From Campylobacter sp. (GTDB taxonomy: Bacteria > Campylobacterota > Campylobacteria > Campylobacterales > Campylobacteraceae), in NCBI RefSeq assembly GCF_030528245.1, contig NZ_JAUMZG010000014.1, positions 1 through 34,835 on the forward strand: a stretch of DNA of 34,835 bases. Direction: 5' to 3'. Below are positions 9,386-18,578 of the stretch, one piece after another. Every line of letters begins with the position of its first letter. Within the stretch, counting starts at the first letter, position 1. The notes beneath the pieces are model-generated. The model worked only from the letters and a program-made list of their open reading frames with translations. It was not told where the DNA came from and ran no database searches. Position numbers and translations under genes: made by a program.

Positions 9386-9401
9386 AAAAAAAAAAAAAAA
9401 A
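9386..9401 (+). repeat. A16 homopolymer upstream of the GT8 gene
   Basis: Sixteen consecutive A lie 14 bases before the TATAAT at 9416, about -27 to -42 from the expected start. The tract covers the -35/UP-element zone. Tracts of this length change by slippage, so promoter strength may vary between cells. Confidence 0.9.
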
Positions 9402-9415
9402 CGAAATTTACATAG

Positions 9416-9421
9416 TATAAT
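9416..9421 (+). promoter_or_regulatory. -10 box of the GT8 glycosyltransferase promoter
   Basis: A consensus TATAAT. Transcription would start near 9428, with a leader of about 27 bases that contains GAAGGGA before the ATG at 9455. Confidence 0.55.
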
Positions 9422-9454
9422 CCGAAAATTGATTTTTATTGAAGGGACTTGACA

Positions 9455-10447
9455 ATGCTTCATATCGTTTTTATCGCAGATGATAACTACATTAAATTTC
9501 TTGCCGTTTTGATGATGAGCATCGTCAAAAAGACGCAAAAAGCGACAAAGGACGATAAAAAATACTCCTTCCACATCCTCAGCGATTTCATCACCGAAGA
9601 AAATCACCAAAAACTTCGCCGTTTTGAGGAGGAGCTTTGCGCGATTTATCCCTGTGAAATTCTCACGCACATCGTGGAAAATAACGAATTCAAAGGCGCC
9701 AAGGCCTGGGGCTTTGAGGAGGCCGGGGCCAATCACCTGACCTATTTGCGCTTTTACATTGCGGACTTCATCAAGGCCGAGCGCTGCCTTTATCTGGATG
9801 TGGATATGCTTGCAATGGGCGATTTTAGGGAGCTCTTTGAGATGGATTTGGGGGATAAATTCGCGGCTGTGGTTTTGGACTCTCTTTACCTGCCAAAGCA
9901 CACCATCCCAGCTAGAAATTCTAGCAACGAGGACATACTTTTAAATCCAAACCATCACTTCAACGCGGGCTTTTTGCTCCTCAATGTGAAAAAATTCAAA
10001 GAAGCAGACATCAAAACCGGGGCACTAAATTTTCTCAACGATTACGCGCCCACCTTATGCGACCAAGACATCCTCAACATACTCTTCGCTGATGAAATTC
10101 TCTACTTGCCCTTGGAGTATAATTTCGTCCGCTTTTCTTGCGAGCCTCATAGAATTTTCAAGGGCGATGGCGAAAATCACACCATCCGCTACACCAAAGA
10201 AGAGCATTTTAAGGCTCTAAAAAATTTGAAAATCGTCCATTATAATACCAACATCAAGCCCTGGAAATACCCCGACGACATGGAGGATAAGCTGACCGTG
10301 AGCTTTCATAAAACTTGGTGGGATGAGGCTCTTCAAACGCCCATTTTTAGCGAAGAGCTAAGCTTAATCAATCAAAAACTGCGCAGAAAGTGGAAATGGA
10401 CTTTCCGCAGAATGCGGAGGAGGTTAAAAAATTTACTCCGCCTTTAG
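9455..10447 (+). CDS. family 8 glycosyltransferase
   Basis: This is a retaining GT-A glycosyltransferase resembling LgtC/RfaI-type enzymes, which add galactose or glucose to lipooligosaccharide. The N-terminal nucleotide-binding motif is [20 protein letters not shown] (3-22). The metal-binding DVD motif is at 115-117 ([12 protein letters not shown]). [11 protein letters not shown] and the CDQDILN block are both standard for GT8. The basic C-terminus ([19 protein letters not shown]) suggests membrane contact. The ATG at 9455 is preferred over TTG 9449, which is too close to GAAGGGA (9441-9447). The 330-residue product stands alone, converges with prfB and overlaps its stop by 15 bases. The A16 tract in its promoter suggests variable expression. 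The acceptor is unknown. Confidence 0.9.
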   Translation: MLHIVFIADDNYIKFLAVLMMSIVKKTQKATKDDKKYSFHILSDFITEENHQKLRRFEEELCAIYPCEILTHIVENNEFKGAKAWGFEEAGANHLTYLRFYIADFIKAERCLYLDVDMLAMGDFRELFEMDLGDKFAAVVLDSLYLPKHTIPARNSSNEDILLNPNHHFNAGFLLLNVKKFKEADIKTGALNFLNDYAPTLCDQDILNILFADEILYLPLEYNFVRFSCEPHRIFKGDGENHTIRYTKEEHFKALKNLKIVHYNTNIKPWKYPDDMEDKLTVSFHKTWWDEALQTPIFSEELSLINQKLRRKWKWTFRRMRRRLKNLLRL

Positions 10448-11530
10448 AGCGATCAAAACGCCCTCGATCATCTTCTTGATGTCCCCATCCAAAATGGCCT
10501 CCACCTGAGAAAAGGCCTCATTGCTCCGCGTGTCCTTGACCTGCTGATAGGGGAAAAGCACATAGGAGCGGATTTGATGCCCCCAGCCCATCTCGCTTTT
10601 TTCATGAGAATTCGCACTATCGCGCTGGCGCGTCAGTTCGAGCTCATAAAGGCGCGATTTTAGCATTTTAAAGGCGGTGGCCTTGTTTTTATGCTGGCTC
10701 CTGTCGTTTTGGCACTGCACGACTATGCCCGTTGGAAAATGCGTGATTCTCACGGCCGACTCGGTTTTATTGACATGCTGCCCCCCTGCCCCACTCGCAC
10801 GGTAGTAATCGATGCGGATGTCCTTTTCTTCTATCTCCACCTCGATGTCCTCATCAAGCTCCGGGCTCACCATCACGCTCGAAAAGCTCGTATGTCGCCT
10901 GCCCGCGCTATCAAAGGGCGAGGTTCGCACGAGGCGATGGATGCCGTTTTCTGCCTTGAGATAGCCGTAGGCATTATCACCCCGCACCAAAAAGCTCACA
11001 TCCTTAAGCCCCGCCTCCTCACCCTCCTGAAAGTCCAGAGTCTCCACCCTAAATCCCTCCCGCTCGCAAAAACGCAAATACATCCTATAGAGCATGCTCG
11101 CCCAGTCGTTGCTCTCAGTCCCGCCAGCACCCGGATGGATGGACACGATGGCGTTTTTTGCGTCATTTTCCCCGCTTAAAAGCATGGAAATTTCAAGGCT
11201 TGTGATCTTAGCTTCAAGACCGGCCGCATCCTCAAAAAGTGCCTCAAGCGTCGCATCATCATTCTCACTCTTAGCCAGCTCAAAAAGCTCAGTAGCGTCG
11301 TTTAGGGAATTTAAAGCCTCTTCGTAGTTTTTAAGCAAAGTGGCGATCTTCGTCTTCTCCCTGCCCAAAATAGCCGCCTTTTTTGCATCGCTCCAAAAGC
11401 TCGGCTCTCGCTCCTGCGTCTCGATCGCCCCCAATCTCTCCCTAAGTCCCTCAGGCTTGATGATGGAGGCGATGTTTTCGACCTTATTTTTAAGCGCCTT
11501 TAAAAGCTCATTGAATTCGTAACTGTCCAT
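10433..11530 (-). CDS. prfB: peptide chain release factor 2
   Basis: RF2 recognises UGA and UAA in the ribosomal A site and triggers peptide release. The 365-residue protein carries the RF2-specific SPF anticodon-like tripeptide ([10 protein letters not shown]) and the catalytic GGQ loop ([16 protein letters not shown]), whose Gln acts in the peptidyl-transferase centre. The reading frame is uninterrupted, so the programmed +1 frameshift used by many bacterial prfB genes is absent here. AAGGAT precedes the ATG by about 6 bases. The gene is divergent from rimO and has its own -10 box at 11553-11558. Confidence 0.97.
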   Translation of the reverse strand: MDSYEFNELLKALKNKVENIASIIKPEGLRERLGAIETQEREPSFWSDAKKAAILGREKTKIATLLKNYEEALNSLNDATELFELAKSENDDATLEALFEDAAGLEAKITSLEISMLLSGENDAKNAIVSIHPGAGGTESNDWASMLYRMYLRFCEREGFRVETLDFQEGEEAGLKDVSFLVRGDNAYGYLKAENGIHRLVRTSPFDSAGRRHTSFSSVMVSPELDEDIEVEIEEKDIRIDYYRASGAGGQHVNKTESAVRITHFPTGIVVQCQNDRSQHKNKATAFKMLKSRLYELELTRQRDSANSHEKSEMGWGHQIRSYVLFPYQQVKDTRSNEAFSQVEAILDGDIKKMIEGVLIALKAE

Positions 11531-11552
11531 TGAAAATCCTTAAAAAGCCAAA

Positions 11553-11558
11553 ATTGTA
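11553..11558 (-). promoter_or_regulatory. -10 box of the prfB promoter
   Basis: TACAAT on the minus strand, with transcription starting near 11546. The short leader of about 16 bases contains AAGGAT. Confidence 0.45.
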
Positions 11559-11583
11559 ACAAAGAATTTTACCCCCAATTTGC

Positions 11584-11589
11584 TACAAT
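11584..11589 (+). promoter_or_regulatory. -10 box of the rimO-tilS promoter
   Basis: TTTGCTACAAT, the same block found before aspB. Transcription would start near 11596, leaving about 24 bases of leader with GAAGGAAC before the ATG at 11620. Confidence 0.55.
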
Positions 11590-11619
11590 CACGCCTCAAA
11601 TTTCAAGTGAAGGAACAAA

Positions 11620-12936
11620 ATGCCAAAGCTTTTTTTGCAGTCCTTAGGCTGTAATAAAAATTTAGTCGACAGTGAAATCATGCTCGGCCGCCTCCAAAAC
11701 TACGCCCTCTGCGATGAGGCCTGCGAGGCGGACCTGCTCATTGTCAATACCTGCGGCTTCATTGAGGGCGCTAAAAAAGAAAGCATCGGGGCCATTTTAA
11801 ATTTGCACGAGCAGAGGAAAAAAGGCTCTTTGCTTGTGGTTACGGGCTGCCTCATGCAAAGGTATAAAGAGGAGCTCATCAAGGCCCTGCCTGAGGTGGA
11901 TTTATTCACGGGCACGGGAGATTTTGAGAGGATCGACACCCTCATCGCCAAGCGGCAAAATCTCTTTTCAAATTCCACCTATTTGCAGGCTAGCGACACT
12001 GCGCGCGTCATCACGGGCTCCAATTCCCACGCCTTCATTAAAATTTCTGAGGGCTGCAATCAAAACTGCGCCTTTTGCGCCATACCGCATTTTAAGGGAC
12101 GGCTCAGATCCAGAAAGCCAGAAGACATCGTGCTTGAGCTTGAAAATTTAGTCCAAAAGGGCTACAAAGATTTTTCTTTCATCGCTCAGGATAGCTCCTC
12201 TTATTTGCTAGATCAGGGGCAAAAAGATGGGCTTTTGAGGCTCATCGAGGCGGTCGAGGGGGTGGGGGGCATCACTGCAGCTAGAATTTTATACCTCTAC
12301 CCCACGACCCTGAGCGAGGCTGTGGTGCGAAAAATCATCGCTTCTAAAATTTTTGTCAATTATTTCGACCTGCCCCTACAGCACATCAGTGAAAGGATGC
12401 TAAAAGTGATGAAAAGGGGCAGTAAAAAAGCAGAAATTCTAAGGCTTCTGGGGCTCATGCGTAGCGCGCCGGATAGCTTTTTGCGCACGGGCTTCATCGT
12501 GGGGCATCCGGGCGAGGGAGAGGAGGATTTTTCGGAGCTTTGTAGCTTTGTGGAGGGGTTTGAATTTGACAGGGTGAGCATCTTTGGCTACTCAAGGGAG
12601 GAGGACACGGCGGCTTTTGAAATGGAGCAAATCCCCGCCAAAACGATTAATTCCCGCCTCAAAAAAATGGAAAAAATCGTGGATGCGCTTTTGGAGAAAA
12701 AATTCACCGAGGAAGTGGGCAGAGTGCGCAGGGTGCTTTGCGTGGGAGAAAGTAGCGAGGGAGAATTTTTCGCCGGAGGGAAGGATCTGCGCTGGGATAG
12801 GGAGATCGACGGGGAAATCCTCATCAATGAAAGCCTCTGCGGCGGGCTAAAAGCGGGCGCGATTTATGAGTGTGAAATCACGCAGGCCGTGGATAAAAAG
12901 CTCATCGCAAGGGCCCTAAAAAAAGTCGATGCTTGA
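11620..12936 (+). CDS. rimO: ribosomal protein S12 methylthiotransferase RimO
   Basis: RimO is a radical-SAM enzyme with two [4Fe-4S] clusters that adds a methylthio group to an Asp of ribosomal protein S12. The 438 residues show the N-terminal methylthiotransferase domain with cluster cysteines Cys11 ([12 protein letters not shown]), Cys45 (NTCGF) and Cys77 (TGCLMQ). The radical-SAM motif CNQNCAFC has cysteines 146, 150 and 153. A C-terminal TRAM-type domain runs from about residue 375. The SLGCNKN-DSE wording at the N-terminus is that of RimO rather than MiaB. The gene overlaps tilS by 8 bases in a two-gene operon. Confidence 0.95.
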   Translation: MPKLFLQSLGCNKNLVDSEIMLGRLQNYALCDEACEADLLIVNTCGFIEGAKKESIGAILNLHEQRKKGSLLVVTGCLMQRYKEELIKALPEVDLFTGTGDFERIDTLIAKRQNLFSNSTYLQASDTARVITGSNSHAFIKISEGCNQNCAFCAIPHFKGRLRSRKPEDIVLELENLVQKGYKDFSFIAQDSSSYLLDQGQKDGLLRLIEAVEGVGGITAARILYLYPTTLSEAVVRKIIASKIFVNYFDLPLQHISERMLKVMKRGSKKAEILRLLGLMRSAPDSFLRTGFIVGHPGEGEEDFSELCSFVEGFEFDRVSIFGYSREEDTAAFEMEQIPAKTINSRLKKMEKIVDALLEKKFTEEVGRVRRVLCVGESSEGEFFAGGKDLRWDREIDGEILINESLCGGLKAGAIYECEITQAVDKKLIARALKKVDA

Positions 12937-13909
12937 GGATAAGATTTGCAAGCTTTTGCGGGGGGGGAAAAACCTCCTTGCTTTTAGTTATGGCAGCGAT
13001 AGCACGGCTTTGTTTTATCTTTTGGCGCAAAAAAATATCCCCTTTGACCTTGCCCTTGTCAATTACAAAAGGCGGCCAAATAGCGATTTGGAGGAGCTTG
13101 AGGCGCGAAATTTAGCCCGGAGGTGGGGGAAAAAAATTTTCACGCACAAAGCCGAGCTTGAGGGGGGAAATTTTGAAAGCAGGGCGCGGCAGGTGCGCTA
13201 TGCGTTTTTTGAAAAAATTTGCCTTGAGGAGGGCTATGAAAATGTGCTTTTGGCGCACCAGCTTGATGATCGCTTGGAGTGGTTTTTGATGCAGCTTTCA
13301 AGGGGGGCTGGGCTCTTGGAGCTTATGGGCTTTGAGGCCGTGCAAAAGCGCGAAAACTACACCATCATCCGCCCCCTACTCCAAGCGCACAAGGGGGAAA
13401 TTTTGGACTTTTTAAGGCGGAGGGAAATTTTCTATTTTGAGGATGAAAGCAATGCAAATGAGCGCCTTGAGCGCAATTTCATGCGCCAGCATTTTGCGAG
13501 GGAATTCATGCGTCATTTTGCCAGCGGGGTGCGCCGGAGCTTTGATTATTTGCAAAAGGACCTTGAGGGCTTGGATTATGGGCAGATTGTGGAATTTCAG
13601 GGCATGCTCATTTGCAAACGCAACGAAAGCCTCATCGCCAGGGCTCTTAAAATGAAGGGCCTGCGCGTGAGTGGGCCGCAGAGGGCGGAGGCTTTTAGGG
13701 CAGACTGCGTGCTTGCTGGGAGGCTTGGTGTGGTGCATTGGGCTGGGAGGAGCTTGGTTTTTAGCTTTGTGCCCTGCGTGAGGATGCCAAAGGCCTTCAG
13801 GGAGGCGTGCAGGAGGGCTAAAATTCCAAGGCTTTTAAGGGGCTTTTTGCATCATCATCAAATCAGCGCTCTCCAGATGCAAAATTTTCTCAAATCCTTA
13901 AAAGCCTGA
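12929..13909 (+). CDS. tilS: tRNA(Ile)-lysidine synthase
   Basis: TilS converts C34 of the tRNA-Ile CAU anticodon to lysidine with ATP and lysine, so that AUA is read as Ile. The N-type ATP pyrophosphatase loop is [12 protein letters not shown] at 19-30, where the common SGGxDS reads SYGSDS. Further PP-loop features are [12 protein letters not shown] and [22 protein letters not shown]. At 326 residues it lacks the long C-terminal region of E. coli TilS, as other epsilonproteobacterial versions do. Its start overlaps the rimO stop. A G8 run at 12960-12967 falls in codons for Arg-Gly-Gly at residues 11-13. TilS is normally essential, so slippage there would be costly. Confidence 0.93.
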   Translation: MLEDKICKLLRGGKNLLAFSYGSDSTALFYLLAQKNIPFDLALVNYKRRPNSDLEELEARNLARRWGKKIFTHKAELEGGNFESRARQVRYAFFEKICLEEGYENVLLAHQLDDRLEWFLMQLSRGAGLLELMGFEAVQKRENYTIIRPLLQAHKGEILDFLRRREIFYFEDESNANERLERNFMRQHFAREFMRHFASGVRRSFDYLQKDLEGLDYGQIVEFQGMLICKRNESLIARALKMKGLRVSGPQRAEAFRADCVLAGRLGVVHWAGRSLVFSFVPCVRMPKAFREACRRAKIPRLLRGFLHHHQISALQMQNFLKSLKA

Positions 13910-13923
13910 AAAGAATTTTTAGC

Positions 13924-13929
13924 TACAAT
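13924..13929 (+). promoter_or_regulatory. -10 box upstream of the MFS gene
   Basis: TTTTTAGCTACAAT, with a start near 13936. It lies 14 bases after the tilS stop and gives a leader of about 20 bases, with GGAGA at 13946-13950, to the putative ATA start. Confidence 0.45.
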
Positions 13930-13955
13930 CACTCCAAAACACTGCGGAGATTGCG

Positions 13956-15171
13956 ATAAAAACGCAACTTGGAAAGAATTTTTTACTCCTCATCCTCCTT
14001 TCTTTCTGCGGCTCTATCATTTATGGATTGCCCTATTTTAGAAAGTATTATTATGATGACTACATGAGCCTTTATCAGCTCAACAATCTCGAAATGGGAC
14101 TTCTAGGCTCTGCTTACGGGCTTTTGGGGCTTTTTTCTTACACCTTGGGTGGAATTTTAGCCGATAAATTCGCCCCCAAACGACTCCTCATCCTCTCCCT
14201 GATTTTGACAGGACTGGGCGGCTTTTTGCATCTGTATTTGACCTCGCTAAACGCCCTATTATTCATCTACGGGCTTTGGGGGGTTACCTCCCTACTCACC
14301 TTTTGGCCGCCGCTTATGAAGATCATCCGCACCCTAGCCTCAAGCGAGCAGCAAGCGAGGGCCTATGGCATTTTTGAGGGCGGTCGCGGCCTCGTTTCGG
14401 CGATACATTTTTCAAAGCAGATCCCTAGCGGATAAAGGCATAGAGATGATCATCATCTTTTACTCCATCGCTCCCATTTTAAGCGCCGGGCTTTTGTTCG
14501 TTTTTTTGAAAGATGATAGGGTCGAGAGGGATGAGGGGTTCAAAATGAGCGATTTTTTAAATTTGATTAAAAATCCCGCGCTTTGGCTTGTCGTTTGCAT
14601 CACTTTTTGCACTTATTTTTTCAACATGAGCTTTTATTATTTTACGCCCTATGCGAGCAATATCATCGGCACCTCGGCCGTTTTCGCGGCCATTTTGACC
14701 GTGCTAGCCCAATACATCCGCCCCCTTTCATCCACGGCGGGAGGCTTTTTGGCCGATGCTTTTGGCAAGGCAAAAATCATGCTTGTGGGCTTTTTGATCA
14801 TGGGCTTTGGGGTGCTTTTGATCATGATGAGCGCCTTTTTGGGTGGCTTTGCGCAGATGGCGCTTTTGAGCGCGGCCTGCGTGCTGGTTTATGCGGCGAT
14901 GTATTCAAATTTTGGAATTTACTACTCCCTGCTAAGCGAGGGAAAAATTCCTCTCCATCTCACGGGGATGGCCGTGGGCATCGTCTCGACCTTTGGCTAT
15001 TTGCCTGAGGTTTTCGCGCCGATCTTGGCTGGGGGGCTGCTGGATAGCTACGAGGGCGTGCGGGGCTTTCATATTTACTTTGGTATCATGGTGGCCATGT
15101 CGCTTTTGGGGGCGTTTTTTTGCCGCATTTGGATGAAAAAATTTGCAAGGAAGTTGGATGAAAATCGTTAA
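13956..15171 (+). pseudogene. frameshifted major facilitator superfamily transporter
   Basis: Two overlapping frames together encode an MFS permease. The first (to 14435) covers the N-terminal helices and the MFS loop GGILADKFAPKRLL. The second (usable from about 14413 to 15171) covers the C-terminal half, including the second loop GGFLADAFGKAKIM. The break is near 14400-14415, just after EGGRGLVSAI. A shift from the first to the second frame implies loss of 3n+2 or gain of 3n+1 bases. The helix there is too short when joined, so a deletion of about 20 bases is more likely than one base. No ATG or GTG start fits the 5' end. The best placed codon is ATA at 13956 (IKTQLGKNFLLLILL), 6 bases after GGAGA, probably a mutated ATG. 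The substrate is unknown. The 3' end overlaps the hydrolase start by 14 bases. Confidence 0.75.
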
Positions 15172-17163
15172 AAATTTTAAATTTAAGGTCAAAGTCATAG
15201 AAAACGAATGGATCCCGCTCAAGGACGGCACGAGGCTTTCAGCTAGGATATGGCTGCCCCTGAGCGAGGAAAGGGTGGGCGCGATTTTGGAGTACATCCC
15301 CTACCGCAAAAATGACGGCACGAGGGGCAGGGATGAGCCCATGCATGGCTTTTATTCAGGAAATGGCTATGCGGTGGTGCGGGTGGATTTGCGTGGAAGC
15401 GGCGAGAGCGATGGAATTTTAGAGGATGAGTATCTCAAACTGGAGCAGGATGACGCCCTGGAGGTGATCGACTGGATAGGCGCGCAAAAATGGTCCAATG
15501 GCAAAATCGGCATGATGGGCAAGTCCTGGGGCGGCTTCAACTCCCTGCAAGTCGCCGCAAGAAGGCCGCGGAATTTAAAAGCCATCGTTGTGGTGGGCTT
15601 TACTGACGATCGATACAACGAGGACATCCATTACAAGAGCGGCTGCTTGCTGAATGATAATTTCTGGTGGGGCAACATCATGCTAGCCTATCAGTCGCGC
15701 TTTGTCGATAGCAAAATAGACCCTCAGGGCAGGGCTAAGTGGCTAAGGCGCCTTGAGGCTATGCCTCTCTTTCCCGCGCTGTGGCTAGCCCACCCGCTCA
15801 AGGATGAGTACTGGAGGCACGGCTCTGTGGGGGAGGATTATGAGAGCATTCAAATTCCCGTTTTTGCCTTTGATGGCTGGGCGGATTCTTACACCAATCC
15901 AATCTTCAGTCTGATGCGGGGGCTTAAGGTCCCACGAAGGGCGATTATTGGCCCCTGGCGCATCTTTACCCTCACGATGGCGCTCCTGGGCCGGCGATGG
16001 ACTTTTTGGGCGAAACCTTAAAATGGTGGGACAAATGGCTGGGCGGTAAGGAAAATGATGTGCTGAATGCCCCGCTCATCAGTGCCTACATCGAGGAGGG
16101 GATGCGGCCTACTAGCAAGGTCGAGCGTGTTGGGGGTCGCTTTGTGGCGCTGGAGGATGAGGGGGATTTGGAGGCGCGGGGCTATTTTTTGCACCCTTAT
16201 AAATTGGTGCGTGGTGAGCGGTCAAAAGAATTCATCCCCATCTGCACCCCGCAAGCGCACGGGCTTTTAGCCGGTGAGTGGATGGGGGCTGGGGTGCTGG
16301 GAGAAAGCCCCTGCGATCAGAGGATGGATGATGGCATGGCGATCATTTTTGAGAGTGAAATTTTAAAAGAAGATATGGACATTTTGGGCTTTCCCCGCCT
16401 GAGGATAAAACTAGCAAGCGACAAGCCCAAGGCCATGCTTTTTGCGCAGCTTAGTGAGTGCAGGGAGGATGGTTTCGTGCAGAGGGTGAGCTATGGGGTT
16501 TTGAATTTAGCCCTCAGTGAGGATAAAAGCCGCTTCGTGCCGCTTCGCGCGGATGAATTTATAGAGAGGGAGCTTAGGCTCGATGCTTGCGGGCATCGCT
16601 TTGCTAGAGGTTCTAGGATACGGCTTTCCTTGGCAAATACCTTTTTCCCTATGTTTTGGCCTATGCCCTACCGCAGCACTTTGAAGGTGGATCTATCCTG
16701 CAGTGAGTTCATTTTGCCCCTCTTCAAGGGCGAGGATAGTGCGGTCAATCTCCAGCCCCAAAGCGCGCCCAAAACCCCACTAACCCTACTCAAAAAAGGC
16801 AGGGTGGATAGAAAAATCAGCTACGACATTTTAAGCGACACTTGGACCTGTGTAACCGATGGTGTGGGGGGGGGGGTTTTTGGCGAGGGGGTGTATCGCT
16901 TTGATGCGGTGGATGTTTTGGTTTGGCACAATCTCAAAAGAAAGCTAAGCATAAAAAACGACGATCCTTTGAGCGCCAAATATACCATCTGGCAAACAAT
17001 GAAAATCGGCCGCGAGGGTGAGATGATGCAGGCGGACATTGTGCTGACGCAAACGAGCGATGAGGAGGCCTTTTTCCTGCGAGGAAGGATGAGAGTGCGG
17101 GAAAACGGCAGGGAAATTTTTGTGAAAAAATACGACGAAAAAATCAAAAGAATTTGCCATTAA
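15158..17163 (+). pseudogene. frameshifted CocE/NonD-family (X-Pro dipeptidyl-peptidase S15 type) hydrolase
   Basis: Two frames join into one alpha/beta hydrolase of 668 residues. The first part has DLRGSGESDG, the nucleophile elbow GKSWGGFN (Ser123) and the acid loop DGWADSYTNP. The break is at 15957-15959. TGGCGCATC should read TGG-GCG-CAT, restoring the His motif GPWAHLYPHDG, so one G was lost from a GGG run. The second part (ATG at 15997, MDFLGETLKWWDKW) contains the PepX_C-type jelly-roll domain and a further C-terminal stretch. The start ATG 15158 has AAGGA 6 bases upstream and overlaps the MFS gene. With the base restored the frame is exactly open over the whole gene. A G11 tract at 16866-16876 lies in frame. 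A sequencing error at the GG site cannot be excluded. Confidence 0.85.
16866..16876 (+). repeat. G11 homopolymer within the hydrolase gene
   Basis: Eleven G encode part of VGGGV at about residues 570-574 of the restored protein. The downstream frame to the stop is open at G11. Gain or loss of one G would cut off or replace the last 95 or so residues. Poly-G tracts of 8 or more are the classic contingency elements of Campylobacter. Confidence 0.9.
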
Positions 17164-17870
17164 TGAGCCCTGAGTGGGAGGCGTAAAATTTTTTGATAGC
17201 TAAGGTGAATGAGAATGATGATGAATAAAAGCTGGAAGATGAAGCCGAGGACTAAAAACCCTGAGAGCAGGTAAAAAATGAGGGTGTGGAGCTTGAATTC
17301 CAGTGGCGTGAATTTTAAGTTTTGGAATGTTTGCGCATCTAGGGTTGCGCTTAAAATATCCAAAGCAAACATGCGATGAAAGAGATAGTAAAAGAGCAAA
17401 AAATAGACACAAACATTGACAAGTGGCGCGAGTAGCAGAGGGGTCGCGAGGATGAAGAGGAGGGAAAATTTCACAAAAAGCTTGAGCCTTTGCCACCACA
17501 CAAGCGCGTCGCTAACCCTGCTTTGGTGGGGGAAATGATAGTATTTGGCGTTGATGGCTTGGGCGATTTTGGGGACGAAAAAGGAGAGGATGAGGAGGGA
17601 AATGAAAACGGAGCCAAAAATCACGAAGAGGCTTAGGAGAAGGAGGATGGAGGTATTGATGAGTGGCCATGAGAAAGAATAAAGCCAAGAAAATAAAAAA
17701 TGCGCCTTGATGAGGGAGAAAGTTAAATAGCTTTGAAGCGCCGAGAAGGCGAAAAAGGCTAGGACCAGCATGCTTGCTAGGCTTGTGAGGCTTGAAAAGA
17801 GGGCGTATTTGAAAAACTCAAAGCGAAGAAAATCCTTCAAAGCTAAGGGGTAGAGGGCGAAAATTTTCAT
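17160..17870 (-). CDS. EI24/CysZ-like integral membrane protein
   Basis: A 236-residue, highly hydrophobic protein with about five or six membrane segments. Examples lie around ALFSSLTSLASMLVLAFF, NTSILLLLSLFVIFGSVFIS and the C-terminal LIFYLLSGFLVLGFIFQLL. The overall pattern and the FVPKIAQAIN / YYHFPHQ loop resemble the EI24 domain family that includes the sulfate permease CysZ, but I see no proof of sulfate transport. The start is ATG 17870, which shares one base with the dut stop (TGATG), so the two are translationally coupled. The stop codon overlaps the stop of the convergent hydrolase with no terminator between. In C. jejuni the dUTPase gene also has a membrane-protein neighbour. Confidence 0.7.
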   Translation of the reverse strand: MKIFALYPLALKDFLRFEFFKYALFSSLTSLASMLVLAFFAFSALQSYLTFSLIKAHFLFSWLYSFSWPLINTSILLLLSLFVIFGSVFISLLILSFFVPKIAQAINAKYYHFPHQSRVSDALVWWQRLKLFVKFSLLFILATPLLLAPLVNVCVYFLLFYYLFHRMFALDILSATLDAQTFQNLKFTPLEFKLHTLIFYLLSGFLVLGFIFQLLFIIILIHLSYQKILRLPLRAH

Positions 17871-18553
17871 CAAAGCGCCCTGTAAATTTGCTCCAGTTTT
17901 TGATAGATCGTCTCATAGTCCCACTCGCTTTTTAGAATTTCGTTTAAAATTTCATTATCCTCTCGCTCGCCCCATAGCTTTTTATAGCTGCCATCCTTGT
18001 AGCCGTGAGTCTGACGGAAGGCGTTGAGGACATTTTTGCCGATGTAAATTTTATAAAGCTCCTCCAAATTCAAACCGCATTTTATCGCCACGACAAAAAA
18101 GGCCGCGAGCAATTCGCCCAAATCAAAACCAAAGCCGCTGCATTTGTGGATGATGAGCTCGATGTCATTAACGATGGCATACATGTCATTGTCGCTTGGA
18201 GTGCCCTTTTCCTTGCAAAAATCTTTGAAAACATTGATGGAGCTTAGTTCCATGGCGATGAAATTCAAGTCCCTTTTGTTGCGATACTCCTCGAGCAAGA
18301 GGCTCAAAATGAAATGCCAAACGTCCACAAGCTCAAGGCGCACATTCTCCCACTTGGTCGGCGCGGCGATGTTTTTCCAGTGCTTCCACGCAAAGGAGTC
18401 GATGAGCTCTGCGCACTCCATATAGATGCATCGCCTCCAGCTGATGAGTTTGCCGTCCTTAGTGTAGCCATTCTCCCAGCCTGTGCCGTTGGTATCGTCA
18501 TTGAGCTTTTGCTGAAGTTTTAGCATGCTCTCAAGCAGCTGCGTATCCGTCAT
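17870..18553 (-). CDS. dut: dimeric dUTPase (all-alpha NTP pyrophosphatase)
   Basis: The enzyme hydrolyses dUTP (and dUDP in characterised Campylobacter enzymes) to dUMP, keeping uracil out of DNA and supplying dTMP synthesis. It belongs to the all-alpha, MazG-like superfamily and not to the trimeric beta dUTPases. Metal-binding residues are visible as ExxE at 46-49 (MECAELIDSFAWKHWKN) and ExxD at 74-77 (LELVDVWHF). The tail includes a conserved NVLNAFRQTHGYKDGSY segment. The 227 residues match the C. jejuni enzyme in size. The gene is coupled to the downstream EI24-like gene. Confidence 0.93.
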   Translation of the reverse strand: MTDTQLLESMLKLQQKLNDDTNGTGWENGYTKDGKLISWRRCIYMECAELIDSFAWKHWKNIAAPTKWENVRLELVDVWHFILSLLLEEYRNKRDLNFIAMELSSINVFKDFCKEKGTPSDNDMYAIVNDIELIIHKCSGFGFDLGELLAAFFVVAIKCGLNLEELYKIYIGKNVLNAFRQTHGYKDGSYKKLWGEREDNEILNEILKSEWDYETIYQKLEQIYRAL

Positions 18554-18578
18554 CCTAGCCCCTAATCGCCTGAAATTT

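Noticed and set aside
9359..9901. A 180-codon minus-strand frame opposite the GT8 gene.
   Set aside because: It is the antisense shadow of the GT8 coding sequence and reads through the A16 tract as poly-Phe.
10395..10430. A small hairpin (TCCGC/GCGGA) at the end of the GT8 gene considered as a terminator.
   Set aside because: It lies inside the coding sequence, has no T run, and prfB overlaps the gene end on the other strand.
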